NCBI GenBank assembly: GCA_949361645.1
Contig: OX442432.1
Location: 6,150,397-6,214,396, forward strand
From: Spongilla lacustris
Lineage: Eukaryota; Porifera; Demospongiae; Spongillida; Spongillidae
DNA length: 64,000 nucleotides
Direction: 5' to 3'
Notes under the pieces: model-generated
Database searches by the model: none
The model's input: the letters and a program-made list of their open reading frames with translations, nothing else
What the model was told of the DNA's origin: nothing
Translations under genes and position numbers: made by a program
Part shown: positions 14,001-53,303 of the stretch, piece after piece
Position numbering within the stretch: the first letter of the stretch is position 1
Layout of the letters: each line of letters opens with the position of its first letter

Positions 14001-15612
14001 GATGTGACAAAGTTGCACGTAATAGATAATTTTAAGATCTTGGAGATGGATGCCATTCTTGTGAGTTACAAAGCACATCCAGTCTATCTATGAGTAGTTT
14101 CATGTACCCACAGGGTAGGAGTGTACATGTGCCAACTGGGAACCCAACACCACGCGTGGATCCTGGACCAGCTGGGGGTGTGTCCATGGCTAATAAGTAT
14201 TCTAGAGCTTGGAGATGGATGCCATCCTTGTGAGTTACAATGCACATCCAGTCAACCTGTGAGTAGTTTCATGTACCCACAGGGTAGGAGTGTACATGTG
14301 CCAACTGGGAACCCAACACCACGCGTGGATCCTGAACACTAGTCCGGCTGGGGGTGTGACCACAGCTGCATGTAATAGATATTTTTAGAGCTTGGAAATG
14401 GATGCCATTCTTGTGAGTTACAAAGCACATCCAGTCTATCTGTGAGTAGTTTCATGTACCCACAGGGTAGGAGTGTACATGTGCCAACTGGGAACCCAAC
14501 ACCACGCGCGGATCCTGAACACTGAACCTGTTGGGGGTGTGACCACGGTTAATAAGTATTCAAGAGCTTGGAGATGGATGCCATCCTTGTGAGTTAATAA
14601 GCACATCCAGTCTATCTGTGAGTAGTTTCATGTACCCACAGGGTAGGAGTGTGCATGTGCCAACTGGGAACCCAACACCACGCGCGGATCCTGAACACTG
14701 GACCGGCTGGGGATGTGACAAAGTTGCACGTAATAGATAATTTTAAGATCATGCCATTCTTGTGAGTTACAAAGCACATCCAGTCTATCTATGAGTAGTT
14801 TCATGTACCCACAGGGTAGGAGTGTACATGTGCCAACTGGGAACCCAACACCACGCGTGGATCCTGGACCAGCTGGGGGTGTGTCCATGGCTAATAAGTA
14901 TTCTAGAGCTTGGAGATGGATGCCATCCTTGTGAGTTACAATGCACATCCAGTCAACCTGTGAGTAGTTTCATGTACCCACAGGGTAGGAGTGTACATGT
15001 GCCAACTGGGAACCCAACACCACGCGCGGATCCTGGACCAGCTGGGGGTGTGTCCATGGCTAATAAGTATTCAAGAGCTTGGAGATGGATGCCATCCTTG
15101 TGAGTTACAAAGCACATCCAGTCAACCTGTGAGTAGTTTCATGTACCCACAGGGTAGGAGTGTACATGTGCCAACTGGGAACCCAACACCACGCGTGGAT
15201 CCTGAACACTAGTCCGGCTGGGGGTGTGACCACAGCTGCATGTAATAGATAATTTTAAGATCTTGGAGATGGATGCCATTCTTGTGAGTTACAAAGCACA
15301 TCCAGTCAACCTGTGAGTAGTTTCATGTACCCACAGGGTAGGAGTGTACATGTGCCAACTGGGAACCCAACACCACGCGCGGATCCTGAACACTGAACCT
15401 GTTGGGGGTGTGACCACGGTTAATAAGTATTCAAGAGCTTGGAGATGGATGCCATCCTTGTGAGTTAATAAGCACATCCAGTCTATCTGTGAGTAGTTTC
15501 ATGTACCCACAGGGTAGGAGTGTGCATGTGCCAACTGGGAACCCAACACCACGCGCGGATCCATAACACTGGGCCAGCTGGGGGTGTGAAGCAAGCTGAC
15601 CTATAAAGATGG
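5042..15612. repeat. 10.5-kb satellite array, ~176-bp monomer
   Basis: About 60 head-to-tail monomers of mostly 176 bp, with variants of roughly 169-183 bp. Conserved blocks are TTTCATGTACCCACAGGGTA, GTGCCAACTGGGAACCCAAC, GGATCCTGAACACTGGACC and GATGGATGCCATCCTTGTGA. Two middle types alternate: ACCACGGTTAATAAGTATTC and CAAAGTTGCACGTAATAGAT. The first monomer (from 5042) and the last (ending about 15612) are diverged while the interior is homogeneous, as expected from unequal exchange. The many 62-106-codon ORFs are phase echoes of the repeat. The monomer is near nucleosome length, as many satellites are. No centromere evidence is visible here. Confidence 0.95.
7123..14153. repeat. Higher-order duplication inside the satellite (3,900-bp offset)
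   Basis: Block 7123-10253 reappears at 11023-14153 with an offset of exactly 3,900 bp. Every line I compared is identical, including rare variants such as GAGATGTATGCC (near 9960 and 13860) and TCAAGTACCCAC. A second offset of 3,365 bp links about 6841-7700 with 10206-11065. This points to recent multi-monomer duplications rather than slow monomer-by-monomer change. An assembly duplication is the alternative. Confidence 0.85.
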
Positions 15613-16670
15613 TTTTTGTAAATACAATGGATCTTGTAGATGTGCATATAGGTATGCATAAGTTATGTTTGCATGTTTTAAATTTTAATAATATTTTTGA
15701 TGTTCTCTAGATCCATCCTGGGACCTCCTGTGATGTACCTGCTGTATATCAAGCTGATGTTTGACTCTGTAGTCTGAATTATATTTACTTGTTTTGCCAG
15801 TTTTGTAATGTGAAATTTTTTTTTAAAAAATACCAGTTGAAGCAGGGTTAAGCCGTTACAAATACATGTGGTTGTGTTGGTGACAGTGATTTTACATGGA
15901 TGTCTGCATACATACTTAAGTTTGGCTTGAACGGTTGAGTTGTGACCATATTAGGATAGATGTACAATTAACTGTGTCTATTGTTGATCTAGGCTGTAGG
16001 CTTGAGGAGTGGTCTTCACATCCACTAGCTATGGTCTGTGTACATTTTCCCTACATGCAATATCCCAGGATATGAATGGTCTTTGTTCTTGTAGTGTATA
16101 TATATATATATAATTATAATTATTATAATTATAATTATATATATATTATTTATATATATGTCTACAGCCTAGCCCCACTTTATGTCTTCTTGTATTATAG
16201 AATGTGCTTATAATAGCTCCCTATAATTAAGACGAAATCATTACTTTGAGCCTTATAAAGTTCATCTGTGATACAGGGGAGACACCTTCCAATGATGCAT
16301 CATGTATTGGGCCAAGTGGTTACTTGTACTTATAGCTGCGCAAGCATTGTCTGAGAAATTTAATCCATCTTTAAAGTTTGTGCTAGCAGTTGCTACATAT
16401 ATACTGGTATAAAGTAACTACAATTACATTCAGTAATACAGATCATGTTATTAGATTTTAATATGTGTATTATATGTCATAAAATAGACTTGCACTAGAG
16501 GCCGAGCTGGTAAACCAGTTCTGGCTCCAGATTGCCGGAAAGGTTGCTGATAATGTACACAAGAAGAGACCGGTACTCATATGGATGGAGAGAGTAAGGA
16601 CAAAGGAGCTAATGATGTAGAGACTGTGAATGAATGGGGTCAGTGATGGTGTTGATGAAGGGGTCAGTGA
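15613..16670. other. Satellite flank, no gene; AT palindrome
   Basis: Unique AT-rich DNA. Positions 16096-16159 form a TA/AATT-rich palindrome able to extrude as a cruciform. Around 16,620-16,670 a short GGGTCAGTGATGGTG duplication leads into the PHD exons. No other gene is seen. Confidence 0.5.
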
Positions 16671-17018
16671 TGGTGCAATGAAGGGGCCAGTGATGATGGT
16701 GTGGAAATAGAGGCCAGTGATGTAGAATGGGAAAAGGAAGATGGAGGTAATGATCTGAAGGATGAAATTGAGGAACATGGGGTGAATGAACGTCTCTACT
16801 TGCATTGCACATGCAAGCAGCCATACAGTTCTGATAGGTATTGATTATTAAAACATTGATGTCATCTGTTTGCTAGGTTTATGATTGGATGTGACTATTG
16901 TGGTGAGTGGTTCCATGGTAGCTGTGTTGGAGTAACATAAGTGGAATCATTATGCATCAGTACATACAAATGTCCCACATGTACTGCAAAATGTGTAGCT
17001 GTTTATGATGAAGGTTAA
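16671..17018 (+). pseudogene. PHD-finger gene remnant, two exons
   Basis: The first exon (16671-16837) encodes an acidic stretch (EIEASDVEWEKEDGG) and then LYLHCTCKQPYSSDR. It ends at a GT donor. After a 39-bp intron the second exon (from 16877) gives FMIGCDYCGEWFHGSCVGVT and then, past one in-frame TAA at 16938-16940, ESLCISTYKCPTCTAKC. The C-x-C, C-x2-C, H-x2-C and C-x2-C metal ligands of a PHD finger are all present in order. PHD fingers read histone H3 tails and also occur in transposon-encoded proteins. It lies between a satellite and a transposon end, so a transposon gene is plausible. The single stop could be a real disabling mutation or a sequence error. Confidence 0.7.
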
Positions 17019-17910
17019 ATTTATAAACCTTGTTTACTATACATGTATATCACTATTGTACTGAATCATCAACGGCTACATCCCAGAATGAAGAATTGTG
17101 TAACTCCAGTGTAGAAAAGCTATATTTATTACATTCAAGGTCTAATGTGTTATGCACAATCATGGTGTGCTTTATCTCTTCAACCCTTCAAATGTTTGGC
17201 ACTATATAGTGAAGAGCAGTGTCCATTCAGTAGAAGGAATGTTGTGAAGGACATGGAGGTAAATGTTCATCCATACATACATTCAAACCATTTCAACCAA
17301 AAATTTGGGGTTTTAATAGGCAAGGATCAGAAACATACTGGTCGGACAAACCAGATCTGAATTCTTTTCTGAGGCACAAGCACAAACTATAGAAAAATGG
17401 AACAGAAGTGACTGGCCATTGCAGAAATGCCTTGACATATGGTATGTGCAACATTGATTTATTTATCTGTGTAATATGAATATGTAATAGTGTCAGAAAT
17501 AACTGTATACATAATTGAAGTGGAAAGTGATGTTAGTGCAACTGCATCATGATCAGTTGCATTGTCATGAACGAACCGAGGCATAGTTTGACCTGAAGTG
17601 AGCTAATCTCTTTAGTGCTAATAACATATACTCTTTCTGTTATCCAATTCCCATTCCAGATTGTCACAACTCTTATTACGACCAAGTTTAACATATTAAC
17701 CCGAACAGCAGCAATTTCTCATGTTCTCACTCATACCCTGCCACAATAATGTTCACATTGTATTGTACTGTTGCATATATTTATAAATGAATCAAATTGA
17801 CGCTAGAGCGCTCTTGCAGTAACTCCGTAACTGTATTCACAATTGTTATAATCCCAATGCAAACTTCAACGTATGATTATGATTAGCCGTACGGCCACGA
17901 TCGCAGGATA
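17019..17910. other. Mostly unassigned; short coding-like relic
   Basis: A stretch at about 17344-17440 stays open on the plus strand (GQTRSEFFSEAQAQTIEKW, then SDWPLQKCLDIWY) and may be a further exon of the PHD-containing gene, but I do not recognise it. The rest is AT-rich with no feature. Confidence 0.3.
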
Positions 17911-18295
17911 ATTACTTGGAATGTGCGGCTGAGGAATGTGCGGCTAACTTCAATGGGGTCAATTAACCACGCGTGCGTCACAATCTAATTAATTATTCAT
18001 GACTTGGAGCCAAGGGGGGGTCTTTAGACCCCCAAGACCCCCCCCCCCCCTGAATCCGCCCCTGTAAATACTGTGGGAGACAGTCAATTTTTGTTGCAAA
18101 AGGCGGATGAAAGTGGAAGTTTTTCGTACATTTTGGGGGATTTTAGGTGGAAATTTTTCGACAGGCCTAAGTTTGACCTATGTGAATCGTCACATGTTGA
18201 CACAAAAACCACATGCAATTATGTGAATTTACAACTACACAGAACATGTGATTTTAATTGATGATGACGCCTGCTGTATGCTAATAATTTTTAAA

Positions 18296-19309
18296 GCAGT
18301 TGATTTCCAAAAGGTGACCTTATATAACATTGGAACATTAAAAGTAAAAGCTCCAAATCCTTCCCTCTTCTTTCCCTTCCTAGCTCCTAATACTACCACT
18401 TTGTAAAATTATACATCAGTCTCAGTTATGGCCCTACACATAAGGGGATAAGGCCCCCTCCTCACCAGTGACCACCCCCACACATAACTTCCTTCTATGC
18501 CACTATATATGTAGCAATTGCACATGTATGCCCCTACATCCAAGCAATGCCTTAATTCACTCTCCGCCCTTTACCCTTAACTCTCCACCCTCAACTATAG
18601 ACCCCACCCAACCATGGGCTCAAATTGCCACCCAGCACACGACTGCCAAAGGAATCATTATTGGTGAATAGCCAGCCCTTCCTTCCATGGAAGTGTGTGT
18701 AAGTAAGAAAATGCAGGTAATTTATTTGCGAATGGCCATATTAGTTATCCACAGACCTCAAACTTACAGCAACATGTGGTGAAATGGGCACCACATCTCT
18801 GGAATGGTAGAGAAGAAGGCGAAACTCCACCAGGTCGGACAGGCAGGCTGGAATCTGATCCTACATGTATAGCGCCGCCGTATAAGTATCCAGTCCAAAT
18901 TGCATGCATAAGCGGCTTGCCAGCTAACCTGTTTTTCAGGAACAAGTCTCCTGTGTGTGTCCAACGCCAACCACGCTAGGTGATAAGGGGAGGGAATAGC
19001 CTCGGATGCTCTCCTACGTAACGAAGGCACAGGTTCTAAATAACGCGTCTCACAGCACCCTGCAACTACTGCTTTCGACTCACCAGAAGCTCGTAGGGTC
19101 GAGGGCTAGCGCTTTTAGCAGCTCCCCCGGGTCCTCTCTGCTTCCATCGCCCTCGGCCCGCGCCAAGCACAGCAGGTAGGCGAAGGCCGCTTCCCATTGT
19201 CCGAGTGCAATGCAGTTGAATGCAGCCGACTTGAGCAGCTCCCCCGTCTCCCCGCACTGTAGGACCTCTCCTCCACGCTTTATTTCCTTAGCCATATTTG
19301 ACATCTTGT
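18296..19309 (-). pseudogene. Inverted partial copy of ZFYVE26 exons 1-3
   Basis: On the minus strand three exons mirror those at 24704-25257: exon 1 at 19304-19084 (starts MSNMAKEIKRGGEVLQCG), exon 2 at 19013-18929 and exon 3 at 18860-18768, each with intact GT and AG sites. The match runs into intron 3 down to a TTTCCAAAAGGTGACCTT motif at about 18303-18322, mirrored at 26358-26376. Differences from the plus copy include loss of six residues (GRCATV), R for I and A for T. The similarity begins about 10 bp upstream of the ATG, so the promoter was not copied. No later ZFYVE26 exons follow, so the copy can make at most a truncated protein. The reading frame itself is unbroken. Confidence 0.85.
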
Positions 19310-19329
19310 TATTAATGTTATCACATTAG

Positions 19330-20690
19330 CCCACACTTAGCAGCCCCCACATACGGGGCTAGCCCCCCACGGCCCTGTCTCCCACTACATATCCTTTACT
19401 ACAAGTTGTATCCAAGGTCCAGGAGCAAACGTGCAAGGCCATCCCCCACTCACTAGCCCTCTCACTGCAAACCCATACTAGTAATACCAGTGGAACCACA
19501 CTCAACCAGCCCTTCCATCCACCCCCCAATGGAGTACCGGTAATCAGACTGCCAGCAGGGCTGCCACATTACCGGTCCTCACAAAACTAGGCCTTATCAT
19601 GTGGAGTGGAACCACACATGCAATGGAGCCATTAGCCCTCACTGCATGTGGACTTACATGGTGCAGGCCCCAAGCACTGGGGCCAGCCACAATGGCCCCC
19701 TATCCTAGCCCCACACAGTACAATAACCAGCTCCTCACTGCACATGGAACCACTACCTGTGAAACCATTACTAACCCCCACACTACAAGGGGACTTTCAG
19801 TGTCAGTGGAACCATCAAGCTACCAGCCCGCATTGGACAAAAGGGAACACCACCACTGAAGCAGCCTCCGTTTGTAGAGTGTGCATGTCTATACGTTTTG
19901 AACACATTTTGTGTTGTAGATCTAAATAGATTACTCCATTGGTGGGTGGGTGGGAGGGCTGGTATTATTCCACTGGTATTATTATTGTCTTGTGTGGCTG
20001 TTAAGTTCACTTGCAGTTATGGGGGATGTGGGTCCCAGTGTGTGGGGTAGTGAGAAGGCTGAGAAGGTTGCTGAAACTTGCAGTGAACGATAGGTAGTGG
20101 GAGAAAGGGCACCGTATGTGGGGCTGCTAAGTGAGTGTGAATGGTTCCATAGATAGTGGGGGCATGTGTGGCTCCAGTTCATGGCTCCCTGAAATTGTGG
20201 GGGGTGCCATTTCCACTTGCAGTGTGACTCCATGCACCAGCATGCATTATTGTGGTGTCCCCCAATGACCCCAGGAAGTTTAGTAGCTGGTGGCTTCCCT
20301 GCTGGCAGTCTGATAACTCCATCTGGAATATGGCTCCACTGGTGCTAACTGGAATGCAGTGTGGGCTTTTAAGTTCACTTGCATTACTGTCTGCTTGCAA
20401 TGAGGGAGCTGACCGTATTGGTCCCTGGGCCGTTGACTCTACGTGCAGTGAAGGACAGGTAGTGGGCAGGAGGGCCGTGGGGGCTGGTCCCAGTGTGTGG
20501 GGCACTTGTAGTGAGGGCTAATGGATGCGGGTGTACGTTCAGTGCATGTACATGTAGTTCATGACTTTCCCTGAAATTTGGGGACTGCTTTTAATTGCTT
20601 GTAGTGTGACAGCTGGCATCTCCACTGGCATCATAGCTATTGACCCCTGCATGTGTGGGCACCCCTGCTGCCAGTGCAGGGTACGATAGA
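19330..20690. mobile_element. GC-rich imperfect foldback
   Basis: A GC-rich island in AT-rich surroundings. The left arm carries CCAGTGGAACCACAC and ATCAGACTGCCAGCAGGG (about 19488-19562). The right arm carries their complements in mirrored order (about 20296-20345). CCCACA/TGTGGG and AGCCCTCACTGCA/TGCAGTGAGGGCT motifs recur symmetrically about a centre near 19,960. It could be a decayed foldback transposon or an old inverted duplication. The ORFs in it have no recognisable domain. Confidence 0.5.
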
Positions 20691-21313
20691 TTAAATACTT
20701 ACCCAGCTAGCTAGCGCAGTGTTAGGTGTGGATATAAGTTATCCAAGTCTCAGCCCACAGGAAGTAGTTGCATATTCATGTAATTTGGTGTGGAAGCGGT
20801 TCACGCACGTACAACGGCGCGATTCGAGCGGGAAACTTGTACCAACTTTGCGCCGCTGTATCTCCGTAACGGATGACATAAAAATTAACGAACAGAACAG
20901 ATCGATAGGTATAGGACCTCTCTACCTACAAACCGAATTTGAAGCGAATTGATTACTCATACCGAAAGTTATGGCGGGTTTGAACCTAGTGGGATATCGA
21001 ACGTTGCAACACTAACACGGAGCAAGTGCAAGATTCCAAAATGTATTTTACCATAGAGAAATGGTGCAGTATGAAGTGTTGAAAATAGGAAGTTGATAGC
21101 ATTAACTATTCGGACGTTATAGCAATTCAAACGTAATGCATTTTATTATACTTTTTTATAATTCCCTTTTCTCGTAAACTTTCCCATTGCAAATAAAGAT
21201 AACTCTAATAGGGCCCACCGTTTGCATAAATGTTCGGAATTGTGGTCAGTCTATAACTTATGAATCCCTCACGCTTTTACATGTACGTGTAACTTTAAGC
21301 TTTAGACATTAAA
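20691..21313. other. No feature recognised
   Basis: A 77-codon open frame (20719-20952) resembles nothing I know. The rest is AT-rich. Confidence 0.4.
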
Positions 21314-21592
21314 ACAAGATATTAAAATAAAATTGGTGATGTAGGATTTGTAGACAGCAATTGAGTAAAAAGTAAGGAAACAAGGAATTACGGATATTAT
21401 GCATTCATTAAATTATAAATATTACATACCAGAATTTCAGGCAGGTAATTTGCTAAATAATGTAGGTCTGTAATATTTATAATTTAATGAATGCATAATG
21501 TCCGTAATTCCTTATTTCCTTACTTTTTACTCAATTGCTGTCTACAAATCCTAAATCACCAATTTTATTTTAATTAAATTTTTATATCTTGT
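21314..21592. mobile_element. Foldback MITE, ~115-bp arms
   Basis: The left arm (21314-21427) starts ACAAGATATTAAAATAAAAT. The right arm (21470-21592) ends with its complement TATATCTTGT. They pair almost completely with a few mismatches and one 10-bp length difference, leaving a loop of about 42 bp. There is no coding capacity. End and internal motifs (ACAAGATAT, AGGATTTG, GTAAAAAG-GAA) are shared with the element at 43287-43577, so the two belong to related families. Confidence 0.85.
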
Positions 21593-22740
21593 TTCACTCC
21601 TTTTTTTTTTCCCGGTGGGTTCCTACTTATTTGCATGCATGAAAGAAAGAAATATAATATAGAGCATCACATCACAGCAGTATAAGACAGTTTGATCTGC
21701 TCACTTGCTATCATCATTAAATCACATAATAATCAAACAATTTCTTTCTTTTAAACAGCTAAGTATCTGAACTGGTATGTGAGCAACACCCAGTCTCTCA
21801 GCCAGGTTATTTTGAAAGGTGAGGGGACCCTTATAAAAGAAGTAGTAGTGGAGGAGAGGAGGTATTAGTAGTGAAGGAACAACATATTATGCTCAGACCA
21901 CAAATGCCCTTACCCTGGCTCCAACCAGAGCATCATGATATTTAATGCCATTTTCTAATGCCTAACACACTTTTCATTAAACTGCTATGGATTACCAGCT
22001 ACCAAAATTGGTTTACCAGGATCAACCTAAGCATAGCACACCCCCCCCTCCCCCCGTCATGAAACTATCCTCACATGATTCAAAGCCATCTTCTCTTGAC
22101 TGAAGGTACGCATGCGTTTTCCATCAGGATAAATGTCTGTCCTTAATGTGAGGATGTATATGATTAAAGCAATCGGCCATTCACACCAAAGATGCCTACC
22201 AAATTGCTTGCCATTTTCATAAGTGGTGTGCAAAAGGACCACCACTGAGTACAGCACAGAATAGGTCTACCATCATGGCCAAACTGTATGTCCATTATAC
22301 ATGTATATGTACACGTGCTTCCGGTGCAGCTAATAGGGCCAGGGCACCTGGAGGCTTCTGGTCATGACCTCCATACAAGTCATCAGAAGCTGATTAAATC
22401 TGTTGTGGGCTATGTGTTAACATAACTAAGTTTGCTAAAGATTGAAATTGTGTTCAGTATAACTCAAAATAGGAAAGCAATAGTACCAAACAAATTCGGC
22501 AGAAAGTTTCTAACCTATCTCCTACAGTTCCTTTTGATAACCGCAAACATTATGCTTCAATCGTGACAAAGATACAGTGCAATAAACCTCTTATCCGAGC
22601 GAATCTTATCTTATCAGATTCGGAAGAAGGAATACCACATTTTAAGGTTCTAGTGTGGGAACGAGTGAGCGTTATCTCTGTTGTCTGAGCTTTCTAAGCG
22701 TCAGCAGTTTTACTACATTGTAGGTAATCATTGGCTGTAT
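21593..22740. other. No gene recognised
   Basis: AT-rich DNA with poly-T (21600-21610) and a C tract (near 22041-22058). A 66-codon minus frame (22257-22057) has no recognisable domain. Confidence 0.4.
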
Positions 22741-23835
22741 CCAAATATGCTCGCTAGAGTCCAACTGATTCTACGGCACATCCGCAATAGTGGAATCGGA
22801 TATTTTGCTAATCGTATTCATCACACTTCAAATCCTACATAGGACCTACTACGTAGGTCCTGACATAGGACCTACTAACGTAGGTCATGATAGGATCCAG
22901 GCATTGGACATCGGAGAAGAGGTTTCTTGTGACATTCTCTCCCATATCCCCAAAGTGGCCAGTAAGTGGTGGGATCAGTAGAGTAAATGTCTCTATATAA
23001 TGCATTGTCTTCCTAGCAGCGATTTTATGGTGCCAATGAGGTAGTATGTATATGTGTATATGACATGACTATGTGCAGATGCCATAACCTGTGCCATGCA
23101 GGTCAAGAGGCCACTGCAAGCACATTGTCATATGCTGTGGTGCTAGTTCAACAGCACTCTGAAGTGTTGGAGAGACTGTTGTTGGAGGTTGAAGAGGTGT
23201 TAGGGGAATATCAGCTGAAGACTTGGACAAGCTTAAGTATACAGACTATCTGAAGTATGTACTGAACAGTTAGCACTTAAACTTGATTATCAGTTATAGC
23301 ACTGCAGCAGATTAGAATTTGATGGGTATGGTTAATTGATAAAGATATAATTAGACACAGAATATTGTCAAGGAGGGATAAGCATTTTTCTCCTATTAAC
23401 AACCTTACGATTGGCCAACAACCAAATCTATAATCTGGGCTTCATGTATTGCATTCATTACCCAGCAAAACAACCTTTCTCAAGCACTGTAGCATGCATG
23501 TCTGGAGTGCCTTATAGTAGTCAAAAATTTGGAGATGTATGATTGTTCTACCAATGACATGTGTAGGTAATTAATGAGACATTGAGAATTGCTGACACTG
23601 TAGGGGGTGTGTCCAATGAATCTCCACCTGGTGGATTAACCCTTACTGGGTGGGTATCACATACCAGCAGGGACTACAGTGCTTGTGAGTTTAACACCAG
23701 ATCTTTCAGCATGCAATCACATCTGTACATGCTGCTTTCATTATAGGCTCGTACTGCAACAAAGTGTTAAATTTGAAGATGCAGATAATTTCAACCCTTC
23801 TCATTTTGAACAGATCAAAGTGTTAGAACACTCAA
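22741..23835 (+). pseudogene. Cytochrome P450 pseudogene, CYP46-like
   Basis: P450 blocks occur in order but in shifting frames: RHIRNSGIGYFANRI (about 22774-22820), IQALDIGEEVSCDILSHIPK (22891-22959), the I-helix region with AGQEATASTLSYAVVL then HSEVLERLLLEVEEVLGE (about 23095-23210), SAEDLDKLKYTDYLKYVLN in the next frame (about 23211-23270), NETLRIADTVGGVSNESPPG then YHIPAGTTVLVS (about 23570-23690), and KFEDADNFNPSHFEQ (about 23767-23815). Order and wording fit the CYP46A1 (cholesterol 24-hydroxylase) type. Several frameshifts, and a palindromic insert (CTACGTAGG repeats) near 22835-22885, disable it. The haem-binding Cys motif (FxxGxRxCxG) is not found. It cannot make an active enzyme as read. 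Confidence 0.75.
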
Positions 23836-24194
23836 TTGTTCTGCAAAACAAATTATGAGCGTTTTATCACGTAGCACAATGCTCAGTCGAATGAGAATGA
23901 TTTCAGAAAAGATTGAGGCCAGCTGCAGTATGATGATGTAAGGCAAGTTGCTGTGCAATTCTGTTGTCTATTTGATGTTACATATAAGTTTAGCGTCATT
24001 TGAAGGCCACATGTGCTGATGGCATACAAGTGCAGGGCACTTCTTCAGTTCTCACCACCTCAACCATGCATGTGCACAACCACTTGATGTTCCTAGGTGG
24101 TGGTGGGATTTTGGATAACAGATCTATAAGTGTGATAAGTAAACATGTAAACTCGATTGAGTTAGGATCACATCACATCCATTAGTGTGCACAC
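23836..24194. other. No feature recognised
   Basis: Nothing identifiable. It may contain decayed 3' sequence of the P450 pseudogene. Confidence 0.35.
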
Positions 24195-24352
24195 TGTGAA
24201 CATGCAGTGACCCGCTCCTAAGGCAGCATAGTGGAGAGGATTGTTACCACTATTGTCTTTGCTCATGACATCACATCCATGACATGAACAAGCTTCCTGA
24301 CAATGTCGTCAGTGTGACCCTTATAGGCTGCATGATGCACTGGTGTTCTAAC
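24195..24352 (-). pseudogene. Ankyrin-repeat gene fragment
   Basis: Read on the minus strand from 24352: RTPVHHAAYKGHTDDIVRKL, then after a one-base frame change HGCDVMSKDNSGNNPLHYAAL. These are one and a half ankyrin repeats (TPLHxAA, GHxxIVxxL, D-x-x-G-x-x-PLHYAA). No start, stop or flanking repeat could be traced, so this is a fragment or one decayed exon. Confidence 0.6.
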
Positions 24353-24703
24353 ATCTTGTGTTGAATTCAACACTATGTACTATAATATATTTGATAGAAG
24401 CTAATATTTTTGAGGAGGTCGCTTGTCTTGGTCCCAGACCCAGCTCACTGCGGGGGGGGGAAAAAAGCAGTGTGGATTACATCATAGATGTAACACACCT
24501 TCTTTATGATATAGAAATTGTGTGTAAAGTTTCCTTCAAGGGTGATCCATCATGTTCTCAACATGTCTCAGCTTTATTGTACAAAATTATTAATGTTTAG
24601 TTATTACCCATCGTACTTGTCCCAAATTACTCGATTTGATCATATGATATATGACTTTCTGCTGCAAATACGGAAATAACAACAAGATGTCGCTCGTGGA
24701 AAT
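24353..24703. other. ZFYVE26 upstream region
   Basis: A 350-bp stretch between the ankyrin fragment and the ZFYVE26 start codon. It contains a short G run near 24450 and an AT-rich proximal part. Any promoter should be here, but no TATA box or initiator can be assigned with confidence. Confidence 0.3.
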
Positions 24704-52665
<27,962 letters not shown>

Positions 52666-52807
52666 CTATGAAATATCTGTATGTGTGGCTTTTTTTTTTG
52701 TATATCTGTGCACGTGTATCTGTTCGTCGTTTTCATGTCAAATTTTGCGAACTCACTTCTATTATTAAAACGAATTATTATTATAAAGTAATATTAGAAT
52801 CAAAGAG

Positions 52808-53248
52808 ATGGTCGACTCGAAGCAGCTCCTTCAGAGATCGTGGTTCGACAGCGCCTGGACGCCGATCCTTAATCAGAGCAACGTCATGGACTACTTCTGC
52901 CAAAGGAGTAATCCGTTCTACGAGAGGACGTGCAACAACGAGATCATTCGTATGCAGCGGGGCGATCCCGCTCAGCTCGTGTAAGGAGCTGATAGCGCGT
53001 ATGCGTAGGTTTCATAAACAACCTGTTTTTTTGGTGCGTGCTTTCTGTATAGGAACATGACAGGAACGGAGTACAGTTTGCTGCACGTGCAAGATCCTAT
53101 TCTTTACGTTGTTAGAAAGGCACATCGACAGTCAGCAGACAAAGGTACTAGTACTATAATAGCTCCAAGTCTCTCACAAGCACACACACACACAAACACA
53201 CGCACAAACACACACACAAACACGCACAAACACACACACAAACACGCA

Positions 53249-53303
<55 letters not shown>

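Larger units (their letters stand above)
3716..18064. mobile_element. Composite hAT-type transposon region
   Basis: The left end reads CAGGGGCGGATCCAGG (3716-3731). The right end, read inward on the minus strand from 18064, is CAGGGGCGGATTCAGG: 15 of 16 match. The 5-mer TAAAT flanks both sides (3711-3715 and 18065-18069), shorter than the 8 bp usual for hAT. Two more inverted pairs are concentric: an outer one with TAGGCCTGTCGAAAAA (3320-3335 and 18154-18169), and an inner one of about 45 bp containing GAAGTTAGCCGCACATTCC (about 4885-4932 and 17915-17965). Inside are a broken hAT transposase, a large satellite and PHD-finger exons. This could be one element swollen by a satellite, or nested insertions. 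That all parts moved together is inference. Confidence 0.45.

Noticed and set aside
5203..15477. Dozens of 62-106-codon ORFs
   Set aside because: They recur at the satellite period on both strands with no domain; they are phase echoes of the monomer.
5042..15612. CRISPR-like array of direct repeats
   Set aside because: Monomers of about 176 bp are continuous with no unique spacers, and the DNA is eukaryotic. It is a satellite.
22057..22257. 66-codon minus ORF as a gene
   Set aside because: No recognisable domain, no flanking exons; chance frame is sufficient.
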